Below, one piece after another: positions 22,838 to 34,835 of a DNA stretch of 64,000 nucleotides; the first letter of the stretch is position 1, and the number at the start of each line of letters is the position of its first letter. The position numbers and the translations under genes are program-made. The notes beneath the pieces were generated by a model. That model saw nothing but the letters and a program-made list of their open reading frames with translations. It ran no database searches and was not told the DNA's origin. The stretch comes from Rhododendron vialii (lineage: Eukaryota > Streptophyta > Magnoliopsida > Ericales > Ericaceae), in contig NC_080568.1 of NCBI RefSeq assembly GCF_030253575.1, forward strand, positions 20,732,501-20,796,500, read 5' to 3'.

Positions 22838-25800
22838 TCATTGTTGAGGGTGAGCGAGCTTAGCATAGAGAAGAACCTTTTGAGGATCCAACTGCCCGCT
22901 ACAATAACTTGAAGAAACGGCAGAAAGCTCTTGACGGCCTTTCCACTCTTCCATAGGTTTTAGAACAATTGGGTTTTCAAATGCAGCCGAGCATACATAC
23001 AACATATTCTTGTAATCATGGTCCCCTAAATCTGGGATTGCCTTTCCCATTTTTTCCCAAGGATTCCAAACAACTGCAATGAAATGTGATCAATCGTTAG
23101 TATTGTGTCACGTGATAGATACAAGTATTGGGAAACATTCAAAAGGATCTGCGAAACGAAGCACAAAAGGGACTAGAGATTGGAAAGCCATATGGACCTG
23201 CATCGGTAAGGCCTTCCTTGTGCAGTACAAAGGTTCTCTTCTTCTCATGGTCTATCACTGCAATGTTTGCCGGCGTATGCAAATAAACCCTGTCAACCTA
23301 TCAACATACATGAACATATAGTCTCTTTTTACTTAGTACTAGATAATGTCAAAAGTAACAGAAAATTCATTCAGCCATATAGATTGAAATATTGCAACAG
23401 AAAAGAAGAGTCAATAATGGAGGTTGTTCGTTCAGGAAAAAAGGGTTATTGAGCAATCACAATCGGAGGACACATTGATAAGCATATGAACGAGGCATGT
23501 GCACACAATTCCACCAGAGAGAGAGAGAGAGAGAGAGAGACCTCGCCATCAAAAGTAACTGCATCTGCTTGTTCCGTAAGTCTTTTTCTCTTCAACAAAT
23601 TATCGAAGTAATCAAGTGTCTCCAAACCTTCAACACGCACTTCACTGCAAACAAAACAGGCCTTGATAAGTTATCATCCTTTCATGTAAATGGGTAACAA
23701 CTAACAACAAAATAATTTCAAGGGAAAATGCTAATAGTATCCCAATGGGTTGTCAATAAGGCAGGAAAATAACAAAAAAAAACCACAGTTTTTTATGTGT
23801 TAAAGTGCCTTGAAAAGTGTTAAATGTATATTGTAAACTATGTGTTTTTGTATTCTTCTTGCTTTATTGACAACCTAGTGAGCTGTCAATAGTATAACCG
23901 ATTTTTAGAATCCAAAATGCAGTGATAGAGAGTACGCACGCCAGGTGGAACTTCCTAGCATCAGAAAGAGGAACATTGTAATATAAACAGTTTCCATCGT
24001 CAGAATTCCATACAAAAAATAAATCAAGGGTCAAATTGCAAAACCTGATGTCAGATACTGATAAGTAGTTGCACATAGAAAATGTGAAGGCGAAAGATTT
24101 GCTATCAGTATTCCTCAGACGGGGGACCAAAGTTAGCTTGCCTGGGCCCAAGGAAATATGAAGTCGCAATTCAAAGCTGCACAAAGCCATCATTAAGTTT
24201 GATCAACCCTCAACATACTTGTAATTCTCTTGACTCCAGACACCATGCGGAGCATACCTACGTTGCCACATTTTAGTATCTTCCTCTGTGGGCTTGAAAA
24301 GGAGATCTACAGATGACCGGTTGCTAGTTGCATCCCAAGGCGAAGGGCAGCTATCTATTGACCACAATTTGTTCCTTGGAGACCGGTGGAACAGTGACTC
24401 CAGATTGCCAAACTGCAAAGAAAAAAAAAGGAAATCAAAATACTCTCCACCTATGGATGATTTCGTGATGCAAAGAACATAAATGTCTAAGAGGATTCCT
24501 CAAAGCCAACCTGTGGTAAGCAAACAGATATACCTCCCCTGATTGCTTTAGATGATTTCCAATTGGCCTGCAGTGTGGAACAATTGAAGAGATTGTTGTT
24601 AAAACAGATAATTCTCTGGGTTAAAGATGCAATGGTTTGGAAATTGAAAACAAAATAGACATTTTTGGAAATGGGGACTATGGAATTATTTTTTCTATTG
24701 CAAGTCCCGTGACAGTTTTTATGCTGTAACTATCAAAACCCATCAAGAGTTCAGATCCCATTCTGTGAAGTACTCTTGAAACTAACCGTTATAGAACTGT
24801 TGAAGATCGTGTCACTAAGCAACTAATCATTTTCTATGCATTGTTCCTTGCTTTCCATTGATATTTTTAGAAATAGGGAAAATTGTCATGCAAGAAAATG
24901 GAAACTTTCAAAACCGGTGTATCTCAAAAACTTAGTTGAGGATATTTGTGCGGTAACAATAGGTGGATGTATAATCCACATATTTTTTGTCACCAAAATG
25001 TTCTAGCATATTGATTCATCCATAACCCTTAAACTAGATCAATGTCCATCAATTGAAGTTAAAATAATAATAAAATAAAAACTAAAGGGAAATAAAGCTT
25101 ACCTTGCTGCTCATAAAAAGCAGTTCTTCTCCGCGGTCATTCTTCCAAGACACAATTTGCCCGCCATTGAGAAGAACCTGAGCAGATATGGTCGCCAAAG
25201 CCCTTAAAGTTATGGAGCATAGGAAACATGTAGCGATCTCTACTGTAACAAATAATTGTGTCATGCATTTGAGTTGATAAAAGCAACATATCCATCATCA
25301 TCATCATTTCTTACCCAAAAAAAAACATATCCATCATTCTTAAGACAGGGCTTCCAAATTTTGTAACAAACAATTTTGATCTACAATTGATAGACTGGAT
25401 CAATTTTAAGGATTTTCATGTAATGTCAATGCTTTACATTCACTACCATTGGTGATGATGGCATGGCCCCCTTCATACAGCTCATATTGAAATGAAAACA
25501 AGCAATTCAACTCAATTTCTAATGATTTGCACCATTAGAAGACCCAATTCATGGACGTTTGTTGCAGCTTAGATGATGATAAAATTTGGTCCTAGTAAAA
25601 CTGGACATCGGAAGCGTCAAAATGGAGCTTTTGGATTATCAGCTTGTTAATGTATGTATTAGAGTATCATACAAATTTCTTTTATTTCTTTATATCCCAG
25701 GGTGTCCAGACCAGCTTACGGGCACCTCGACTAATTCTGATTATCATATAAAGTTATAGAAAGAACTTTAAGGTGTCTAAGAAAACATAAACAAGCTGAT

Positions 25801-26447
25801 AATCCAAAAAAGTACTATCAAAATTTGATCATTGGATTAAGTTTGTTCTTTACACCCCATAAGCAGAAGCTATGCTGCGCCAAACAAGCAGGTACCGAAA
25901 AGAAAAAGCCAACTTGGTCTGCTTTACATTCACTACCATTGGTGATGATGGCATGGCCCCCTTCATACAGCTCATATTGAAATGAAAACAAGCAATTCAA
26001 CTCAATTTCTAATGATTTGCACCATTAGAAGACCCAATTCATGGACGTTTGTTGCAGCTTAGATGATGATAAAATTTGGTCCTAGTAAAACTGAACATCG
26101 GAAGCGTCAAAATGGAGCTTTTGGATTATCTGCTTGTTAATGCTATGTATAGATTATCATACAAATCTCTTGTATTTCTTTACATCCCGGGGTGTCCAGG
26201 CTAGCTTTCGGGCACCTAGACTAATTCCGATTATCATATAAAGTTATAGAAAGAACTTTAAGGTATCAAAAAAAACATAAACAAGCTGATAATCCAAAAA
26301 AGTACCATCGAAATTTGATCATTGGATTAAGTTTGTTCTTTACACCCCATAAGCAGAAGCTATGCTGCGCCAAACAAGCAGGTACCGAAAAGAAAAAGAT
26401 AAAAGCTAAGCTGCAGCAAACACCTAATTCCCCATTGCACGCATGAC

Positions 26448-26497
<50 letters not shown>

Positions 26498-26574
26498 TCG
26501 GCAGTTGAACCGCCGGGCTCGGACAACAGAACCCGGGGTGAACCGTCGGAGCAGTTGATTTTTTCGAGAGGCAT
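22838..26574 (-). CDS. Glucose-6-phosphate 1-epimerase-like protein
   Basis: Family members interconvert alpha and beta anomers of hexose 6-phosphates or bind sugars, in the cytosol (no transit peptide is visible). Eight exons (5' to 3'): 26574-26497, 25177-25103, 24567-24511, 24412-24258, 24176-24045, 23644-23542, 23297-23198, 23073-22838; 311 residues, usual length. Typical motifs: EPGGSTAE, GGQIVSWKND, EELLFMSSK, SKAIRGG, RLRNTDSK, NYLSVSDI, VRVEGLETLDYFDN, TEQADAVTFDGEV, VVWNPWEKMGKA, EEWKGRQELS and SSSYCSGQLDP. It resembles the plant subgroup with NYLxVSD in place of the usual HTYFSVSD. Odd points: the family's HGFARN is here HRSPRN, GGIPVxFPQ is GGISVCLPQ, introns 1 and 6 begin directly in CT repeats, and intron 1 holds a 490-bp duplication. 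Whether it is catalytically active is open. Confidence 0.88.
23517..23540. repeat. (GA)n tract at the start of epimerase intron 6
   Basis: On the gene strand it reads as a CT run starting immediately after the GT of the exon 6 donor (GGCGAG|GTCTCTCTC). Confidence 0.9.
25431..26400. repeat. 490-bp tandem duplication in intron 1
   Basis: Two direct copies, about 25431-25908 and 25921-26399, with a constant 490-bp offset at both ends. They share long identical blocks such as ACTACCATTGGTGATGATGG and CCATAAGCAGAAGCTATGC and differ at a modest number of sites (for example TTAATGTATGTATTAGAG versus TTAATGCTATGTATAGAT). They lie in intron 1 of the epimerase-like gene; no coding potential was recognised. 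Confidence 0.92.
26452..26492. repeat. (GA)n tract at the start of epimerase intron 1
   Basis: On the gene strand this is a ~40-base CT run starting five bases after the exon 1 donor (GCCGAG|GTTTCTCTC). Confidence 0.9.
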
Positions 26575-28353
26575 TTCGTTCAAGGAAAGCAGCAACCTCC
26601 ACTTTGCTCTGTCCACTCCCCGTTTGCTTCTTTTCACCCACTCCAGCTACGTACACACAAAACAATGGCATCAGATCATTCACACTAGTCTATTACACAA
26701 AACCCATAACCCACAATTGATCAAACCCAGAACACAACTCCAAGATTACCACACACACACAAAAAAAAATCCCGGATACCGAATAGAAACGAAGAAAAAG
26801 GTGGATAAGACAGTTACCTTTGCCTAATTCTTTTATAGCCGCCTCGACTTTCCTGAGATGCCCATCTCCCCAAATGAGTAAAAAGTTTTATATATATATA
26901 GTGCTCTGTGCGTGCGCGAGAGAGAGAGATGGGGTTGCTCCTTTTCAAGGCTTGAGACTTAGAGGTTTGCAACTTCTACTACCAGGTTCGAAACATCTCA
27001 GTGCTATTAAACTCTTTTGGGGCAGTCCAAGCCAAGTATTTGCTTTGATGGTGGTTTATGATCCAAGAAATTATTTGAGATGCGCGTGAGTTGGGCAAGA
27101 CATTACAAAGCGAGAGAGAGAGGTGCAGGGTTAACCGTTAACAGAAATGAGAAGAAAAGGGAAACCCATCAAGGGGTCCCATTGATGGGGAATCTCTCCG
27201 CTTTGAGATGACGATGGGAATATCTTTTCTGAGTCATGTCCACTCTTTACACCTCCTTTGGGCGGTTTGTTTGTCACTCAATTGGTTGGGTTTTTTGTTT
27301 TTTCAATTACCGCCTCTCAATTAGTTGGTTGGTGAGGAAAACTGGGTCAGCTGTAAAGAAAATGAGTTACGTCCCAGAAAATCAGAATCTCTAAGGGGTG
27401 CTATTGTAAACAGCCTATTTAGTGTTTATAGTATCAATCAATTTCAGCCGTCTATTCGCGTAATTAATGATTGAGATTTGTTTTTAATTATGACCTGTCA
27501 CAATTAATTCTTACCAGGAAAAGTTTTATTGACATCTTGACCGTTCAAAACATTTTTGAACGATCACGATTAAGTGTTGTAAACAGTGTTTACAGCACCT
27601 CGTAAAGAAGATTTTCTCATTAAAAAAATCGTGTAATGCCAAGTTCTGAGGGATAGAATACACTGTAGATGACACACTAAACCCAATTTAAAAATAAGGG
27701 CAGACTTTTTGGTGTGCCTTTATAAATCGTTTTTTTACGAGGAGTTGGGTTGCATGTGATGGTTTTAACAGCGTGAACTATATAGCCCATTAAAAGCATG
27801 ATAACGTTTCATCTTTAAAGCTAGGGAAAATGATTTTCATACTTCTGTTTTTTTACTATGGCAGTTGTTTTCTTGTTTAGTAAAAAAATGGACACAAAAG
27901 GTTCACTGAAAGACAAAAAATAGAGTGTCATATTCGAAAAAAGGAGAGTGAAAATCGTTTCCCTAAAGCAAAGGGCTAAATTTGTATGATGGGGGATATT
28001 TTTACTTTTTCTAGAGAATATGTCAAATTTGAAAAAGTCTTTCTAAGTTTTACCTTAGCTCTCAAGTTTGAAAATTCGTAAGTACTATCAAGTCTTGAGT
28101 GACTAGTCTATACGAGGTGTTCTCTCAATTTTAATTCAAATCCACGACTAGGGACCAGTCAAATTTGATCTTTAATAATTAGTCGAAATGTATGTAAACT
28201 GACACCGACACCATGACCTACCAAAAACATGATAATAGTACATGAAGCGTTAACTTGTCTTTGGATCAAGATGGAGTACTATAATTGAGTAATATCTAAA
28301 ATAAAATAGAAAGTGAGAAAATTGAAATTGTGGGGTGAAAATAGAGACAAGTA
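26575..28353. other. Upstream region of the epimerase-like gene
   Basis: The first ~300 bp probably carry its 5'UTR and promoter. At about 27405-27615 lies a diverged, inverted relative of the 1811/21548 MITE family (GTAAACAG ends, ACCGTTCAAAACATTTTTGAACG core). No other gene was seen. Confidence 0.45.
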
Positions 28354-28609
28354 CTCCTTCCATCCCATTTTGTTTGTTGTTTATGGAGATTCCAACGTGG
28401 TATAGAGTCTTCTTAAAATTGTTTAGATTTCTACAATTACCCCCTTAAAAACAAATGTAACCACATGCACTTTCAGTCTACTCAAACTTTTTCTAGGGCA
28501 AAATTGGAAGGTTGCTTTGTTTTGGTTGCTATTTCTTTGAAATGAAACAAACATTTTGGAACGGTTCAAAATAGAAAGATGAACAAACAAAATGGGACAA
28601 CGGAAGCAA
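28354..28609. mobile_element. Stowaway-type MITE
   Basis: The left end CTCCTTCCATCCCATTTTGT pairs with the right end ACAAAATGGGACAACGGAAG, and TA stands at both boundaries. About 256 bp, non-coding. Confidence 0.6.
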
Positions 28610-29840
28610 TATTTACTCCTATCATTTAAGTAAGAAAAAGGCCAAAGATATTTATAAAATGACATTCTTAGCCAAAGAGATCAACACATATGTCAGACTT
28701 GGTTAACATCCGAGGTCACCAGGATACTCGGGTCATGGCATAGTCAAACAAGTCATAGATCGTTCACCTCGGGTTTAGACAACATCCGAGGCCGGCCAAC
28801 TGCATAGGTTATCCAAATGCCCAATTGTGTTCACCTCGGGTCATGAGATCCGAGCTATTGGATTGTCAAACGGACAGCTCAGATGGTGCACAATACGGCA
28901 CTGAAAAGGAGAATGCCCTTTCTGCAGGAGATCAACAGCTATTCCAGAAACGTATACCGAAAGGAATAATGCATGTACGCCTCCACAATGACCACCATCC
29001 CATCAGCCATAAAGAAGAGAAGGGGGCAGGCATGTCGCCACATGGGTATGTGAAAGCCGTACTCAGGGATCTCGTATAAAGGATCATAATGATAGCACTT
29101 AACCATGATTATAATGTCCAAATTTGCCTGTAAGTACGGTAAGCAATACTATTGTCTCATTGCCGTACTTCGAGAGTTCTCGGACTAGCAGTCCCAGTCC
29201 ACATTTTGCCCTTGAGTGGAAACTTAATCGTCGGGGAGGACAATTTCAGCTGTCACAACTGGCCGTAGTGTCATGTAACAGTTTCTCTTCTGCGGAGTCA
29301 ATAGGATGGTTTTTACCTTCCAAGCAGGATCTCAGAGGGAAATTCCCATCACATAGAGGGAGACCCATATTGGTTTTACTTTTACTACTCCTATGTCCCT
29401 TCATCTTCATGCCTCACTTTTGGAATCAAAGAAATGGAAATGCACATCAAATACCTGAATAGAGTACGTAGCATTGCTAGTACAGTTGAATCTAGCTTAA
29501 TGGAGGGCAATTAGAACAACACAAACGTTGCCAGCAAATACTGCAAGGAAGATGGGGAGAAAACACAATAAGAGCTAGCAGGGGGGGAAAAAAACTCCAT
29601 AACTAGTAGACTGTAGCACATGCAACTCAATCCATTGTAAGAAGAAAATAAATTAAAAAAGGACCAAAATCTAGTAAGACAATCTTTGAACCAACACGAC
29701 AATTACAAACTCTAAAATGCCGCATTTCCCTTAAGCAACATTTCCCTCTCAACCAGGCCACAGCAAGAGAAGCCTCGAAGTTAATTGCTGTCATCTGGTT
29801 TACAGATGCGAAAAATGTGAAGGAAATCAACCACAAGGTC
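28610..29840. other. Unidentified repeat-like spacer
   Basis: From 28691 the sequence repeats CATCCGAGG, CACCTCGGG and ACTCGGGTC motifs, as in promoter regions of LTR retrotransposons, but no LTR borders or target duplication could be set. The segment next to 29841 is probably MAK16 3'UTR. Confidence 0.35.
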
Positions 29841-32800
29841 TCATTGGATTGCCAACTGTCTTTCATCTGCATCTTCACGCTCAACCTAACAAGTAAATGA
29901 TTTCGGAGGAGTTAGTGTAGGCACCAACTGGTAAACAATCCTAGACTGTAATGAACAAAACCACATGCAATATTTTGCATTCTTAATTGAGGTTTCCACT
30001 CCACTAGAATTAACAACACCCGGGTATAATCATATGCATTACCATTTTCCCCAGGAAAATAAATTTGTCCTAAAAATAACAATCTAAAATTCTCCATTTC
30101 CTCCATTTCATCCTCTTTATTAACATCGGCATAAGAAATCTAAATAATACACCAACTTATAGGAACAAAACGGAGTGGGAGACGGAACCATTCACACAAA
30201 AAGACTAATATGTTTCAAACCTTACCTCGACGAGTACTCTTGCTTTCTTCTTCCTGGATTTATCTTTCTCGTGCTTTGAATCTCTTTTCAATCTTTTCCG
30301 ATCAACTGCTACTGCCACTTCATCTTCCTCTTCCTCTTCATCATCCATTCCTATACAATCCAGAATGATGTTCAAATGCAATTTTCTTTACATATTAAGG
30401 TGCTTTCAAAAACAAACACAAGTACACCAAAAACAGGAATGAGAACACATGATTAACAAAAAGATGTTAGAGAATATTATCACATTTGACATCGGTAGCT
30501 TTTTCCTACATCCTCTACTTACATCGCAAAGTGTCTAACATGTAATACAAAGGTAAGCAATGATTAACGAGATTTAGAATATGATGCATCTATATGGAAT
30601 ACAAATCAGGCATATAACAGAATTCTGACAAAACCAAATCAACCCAAAAGTTCTATGAAGCTACACATAATTGCAATTAAAAAAGGTTTACCATTATTGA
30701 CATCTATGTGAGACTTTCCAATTGATAGACCACCAAAATCTTCCATGTCATCTTCCTCTTCATATTGTTCACAGGATTCAACATATTCTGTCTCATATTC
30801 CTGCACATTTAAGCCCATATCAAATAGCAAATTGTTTTCTCAACACTTTGAGACGGCAGAGTTATCTTCAAGTTCATAACAGTCAGTCACAAAGCAATAC
30901 CTCCTCTTGTTCATCTTCACTAGCCTGGAGTTCGCCTTTATCAAGCACGTTATTGTACGCATCTATAGGATAATTGTATATGTCGCCATAAACTCCTTTC
31001 TTAAGCCGCTCAAGCATTTCTTTTTCAATAATCTGCAGGGTTGTAAACAACATTAGCAACACCTCTTTCTCCAAGGACACATAACTTGCATCAATGCCAC
31101 AAGACAAAATAGTTCTACAACTTTTTCCAGGAGTGCAGCTTTCAGAGCTTTGTCCTCTCTCCTAGCCTCTCTCTTTATCTCTTTCCTAGGAGTTGTCATT
31201 ATCTTTTCCCTGGGAGACAACAAAAACCTTGGAACATGAAACATAGCACAGATGGAAAAAACCTGACCCTTGGCCATAGATATTTCAATTCACTAAGCAT
31301 ACCTCAACAGCATAAGCAACATAATGAAATGTAATCATTATAGGCAACAGGACATTTAGATGATACAGTATGGAGTGAGTCCTATAATTTAAACGACATG
31401 TTTCCACAAACCATTTAAACTTGTCAATACATATTCCAAGGTGAAACTGGAACTTTCCAAGAGGAAGGTTAAACTCTGAGTACACAAAACTGTTGGTCAA
31501 AGGCAGCTTAAACCTAACGAAATGTAGAAGTCTAAAGACATATTACTATACTGTCAAGATAGGGATGACAGGGCATATACTATTGTGAGACCAATGAAAA
31601 TTTTAAAAGGAGAACTACTCGGTCATGTTAGGATCCTTGGGACTATGTAAGCCATTAATTGTCAGGAAACCAGCCATCTTCCCATGCAAACAAGGATTCA
31701 GATATAAGAGAAGCCATGATACAATAGTTTCTATTACATCAAACTCAGACCCAGAATTGATACCTCCTAAATGCAAATGATTGATATTCTAGTCATGTTT
31801 CACAAAGCAAATGCAGAATATCAATGGAAGGAAAATTAGAACCTGTAAGAAACATTTTTCTCATTGCACGTCACTACCCTCACATGATAATTGAACAGTG
31901 TATTTAACTTATTTGTACACAATCTGCGCAGTGGACAATTATCTAGCATGTGATAGACCTTTTTTCTGTATATGGAAACATAAAAACATGTTGCAAACAT
32001 TTGAAGTACCGTGCAGATAATGTTAGAGAAACTATGGGAGAAAAGAGAAGTGTGAACCTTGTTTTCAGAGCAAGTTTCCTCATACGTATCCGCATCTGAG
32101 TCATTTTGGTCAATCGTTGTTTTGTTTTATGTACAAGATACTTAGGCCAATACATCTGTCAATATCCAACGATAGAATACATTAAGCAATTAAATGTCCT
32201 CAACAAAAGGATAAAATGGACAATTACCCCTGCAAGAATGCAAGAACTAGCCAAATCTTTAATACCAGATGTTTGTCAATGATTTCAAGAGCTTTCTCGT
32301 AGTTTCTTGGAAGCTTAACTCTTTCCCACAATTTGTTTGGCATATGAGCCCTTTCTATTGTTTTCATATATAAGTAGAAGACTCCTGCAGAAACTCAATA
32401 CAAAATTCCATGACGATTAAAAACACATTCAGCTATAAACAGACGTGCACATCCCATCATATATCCAAATGATTTATTCTGGAAAGTGACGGGAAAAAAT
32501 ACAATAAAATGGGCCAATACAAATTGCAATACGTTTATGATTCACAACCCCACATAAAGAGCGGGAAAACGCTTTTGCTAAACTAGCGGACTTTAGTGAT
32601 TTCACACTTTTCACACTGAATTAAGATCAAGCAGCCAAATTCCAGTATGAAACCCAAACGCACAAATCCTGCAAGGTGACTCGTCACTCGCGTAGGAATC
32701 ACAAATTGCAGATTTCCATTTTTACCATACGATAAAGGATTAATCTAATATCCGCCCAAAGGGTGTAGGATAATAGGTAAAAAGTGCATTGATAATAGGT

Positions 32801-34835
32801 AAAAAGTGCATTGATATCCGAGAAAGGTGCATTGATACGTGTGATAGTGTATTAATATCCGTGAGATATGCATTGATATCCGGACTTATTTAGAATTATT
32901 GGCATATTATCCTCCGCCTAGTGGGCAGAGGTTAGCAAGACCGTACAATAAATACCAAGACAGCCAAGAGACTTATTTTTCATATGATGAAGTATTCTTG
33001 TGTTTCATAGGTTGCCTCAACTTTGTTTATGCTCGAAATTACACACGGCAAGAGCAATGTTCCAAATGGCGCTCGGCGCTAGTCGGGCAGCGACCCACCG
33101 CCTAGGCGCCGCCGAGCGATTTGGCATTTTTTAAGGCAATCAGGAGAACACCTAAGCAAAAACCCTTAGCTACCTCGCCTCGATGGCCGCCTAGCTCCGC
33201 CAACCAAGCGCCACCAAGCTCCACCTAGCTTGCCTCGACGGCCGCCTAGCTCCGCCGAATCTCCCTGGCCACCGAACGAACCGCCAAGGGGTGTAATCGT
33301 GTTGCCGACCTGCCGCCGAGGCCGCCATTTAGAACACTGGGCAAGAGCAAGAGAAGGCAAAAGAGGAAATTATCCCTCAATATTGGTGATGTACCAATTC
33401 CTCTTCACTACTGCTTCCATATGCTATGTTTGATTGGTCGGAATTTGATGGGGTAATGCAAATCTTATTAAAACATTCTAAAACTAAGGTAGTCCCACTA
33501 AGGGCTGCTAAACGAACCAAACAACTCGAGTTTGGCTCGGGCTCGGCTCGACTTTTGGCTTGTTCAAACTCGTTTAAAAAAATATATAAGTCAAGCTCAA
33601 TCACGTTTTTTTGTTTGTTTATGAATTCAAGCCAAGCTTAAGCATATGGGTGTTTGGCTCGATAAGTTCGTGAACAAAAAAGTCATTCCGTAAATACTAC
33701 AAAGATAGGGGTAGATTAATAAATATCCCACAATATGAGATCGTTGGCCTTTCATATAGATATTTTCACGAGTTTTGCATTACTATAGCATCCGAATAGG
33801 AAATCTCTTATGTGAGATAAAAATTTAAGGGTTACGGGTTTTAATTTAACGAACGTATCTAGAAACTAAATTTTATGTCTATGAGTTTCTTTGGCCTAAA
33901 TTAATGATGTTAATTCTTTTTTATGGCTTTAAATTTGCCCATTTAATTTTGAAACTTAATAAGCTTCAGCTTCAACTCAAGCTTGAAAGCTCGAGATTGG
34001 CGTGTCAAGCTTATCATGAACATTAAACTTCAAGCTTGAGTACATGTAATAAGGAATCAAAACCAAGCCTGAACAATACTGTACTTCGCTTGTTTGGCTT
34101 GATTAAAACCCCTAATCACACTAAAGTGTTTGGTAATTTAAGAATTTCTACCAGAAACATAACTTTCTGAAGAAAAATTATTAAAACCCCTTTTTCTTTC
34201 TTTTTATGGATAGTGAATCAGAGATCATGATAGGCCTATATGGGTTGTGAGAATAAATTTTGACTCGGCTTGAGAAAATAAATTAAACTTAACTAGGTAA
34301 TCAAGAATTATTTCAATTAAAATGGAGAATTAGAGTCCTAGATAATCAAAACGAAGATAGCGGATCTTCTACCTCTACTCTATCTTCCACCCTAGTCTCA
34401 CAAGTCAGCTATAAACCTCTTAAATTACTATTGAAAACGAACGTGTAATCCCTTCATACGAAATCCACGTCTATCCAAACGAAGCCTAAAGGAAGGAGAG
34501 ACAAGAAGACAGTACCCTCATGGTCGCGAATGGTAGCATAACGACTGTTGGCAAGAGGGCAAGAGCTCCGGTTGCAAATCCCAGTCACGTTATAAGGGTT
34601 CCGACAGAAATTCCCGGTCGTTATCCTAACACATAGATCAACAACAGAAAACCGAATCAGTCAAAATATATTTACCAAAAAATAAATGCGGATCAAAAAA
34701 ACAAAAATTCAGTCAAAATATTTTTGAATCCGAAACATATAAAGAAATATGTTGTTGAAGTGACAAGACTTACTTGGTCATGAAACTGCAGTGGTTGTGC
34801 CTGATAACTTGCCATATGACCTCGTCGTGTTGCAT
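29841..34835 (-). CDS. MAK16: MAK16, 60S ribosome-assembly factor
   Basis: MAK16 is a nucleolar protein needed for maturation of the large ribosomal subunit, acting early on pre-60S particles. Nine exons (5' to 3'): 34835-34774, 34625-34516, 32384-32266, 32155-32058, 31209-31122, 31032-30901, 30800-30692, 30350-30226, 29885-29841; 295 residues, usual for plants. Diagnostic motifs: [37 protein letters not shown], a cysteine-rich segment that could bind metal; [66 protein letters not shown]. The C-terminal third is acidic ([20 protein letters not shown]) then lysine-rich (SRKKKAR), typical of nucleolar factors. Intron 2 is about 2.1 kb and carries a hAT MITE. The gene looks intact. Confidence 0.95.
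32758..32886. repeat. Short tandem repeat in MAK16 intron 2
   Basis: Units built around GGTAAAAAGTGCATTGATA recur: two near-identical 22-bp copies followed by three or four diverged ones (AAAGGTGCATTGATA, ATATGCATTGATATCCG). Confidence 0.7.
33055..33339. mobile_element. hAT-type MITE in MAK16 intron 2
   Basis: Ends CAATGTTCCAAATGGCG and CGCCATTTAGAACACTG are inverted repeats with two mismatches, and a perfect 8-bp duplication GGCAAGAG flanks them (33047-33054 and 33340-33347). The 285-bp interior is strikingly GC-rich, with CGCCTAGCTCCGCC repeated, in an AT-rich intron. Non-coding. Confidence 0.85.
33505..34125. repeat. Possible hAT-like repeat, GGCTCG/CAAGCTTGA-rich
   Basis: The left part AGGGCTGCTAAACGAACCAA and the right part TTGATTAAAACCCCTAAT are loosely inverted, with internal CTCGGCTCG and TCAAGCTTG motifs. 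A related stretch (AGGGGTGTATACAAGCCGAG) starts near 35029. No clean target duplication was found. Confidence 0.4.

Noticed and set aside
28691..29470. Candidate solo LTR or retrotransposon fragment with CCGAGGT motifs
   Set aside because: Possible TG and CA ends exist, but no matching target duplication was found, so it is listed only as an unidentified spacer.
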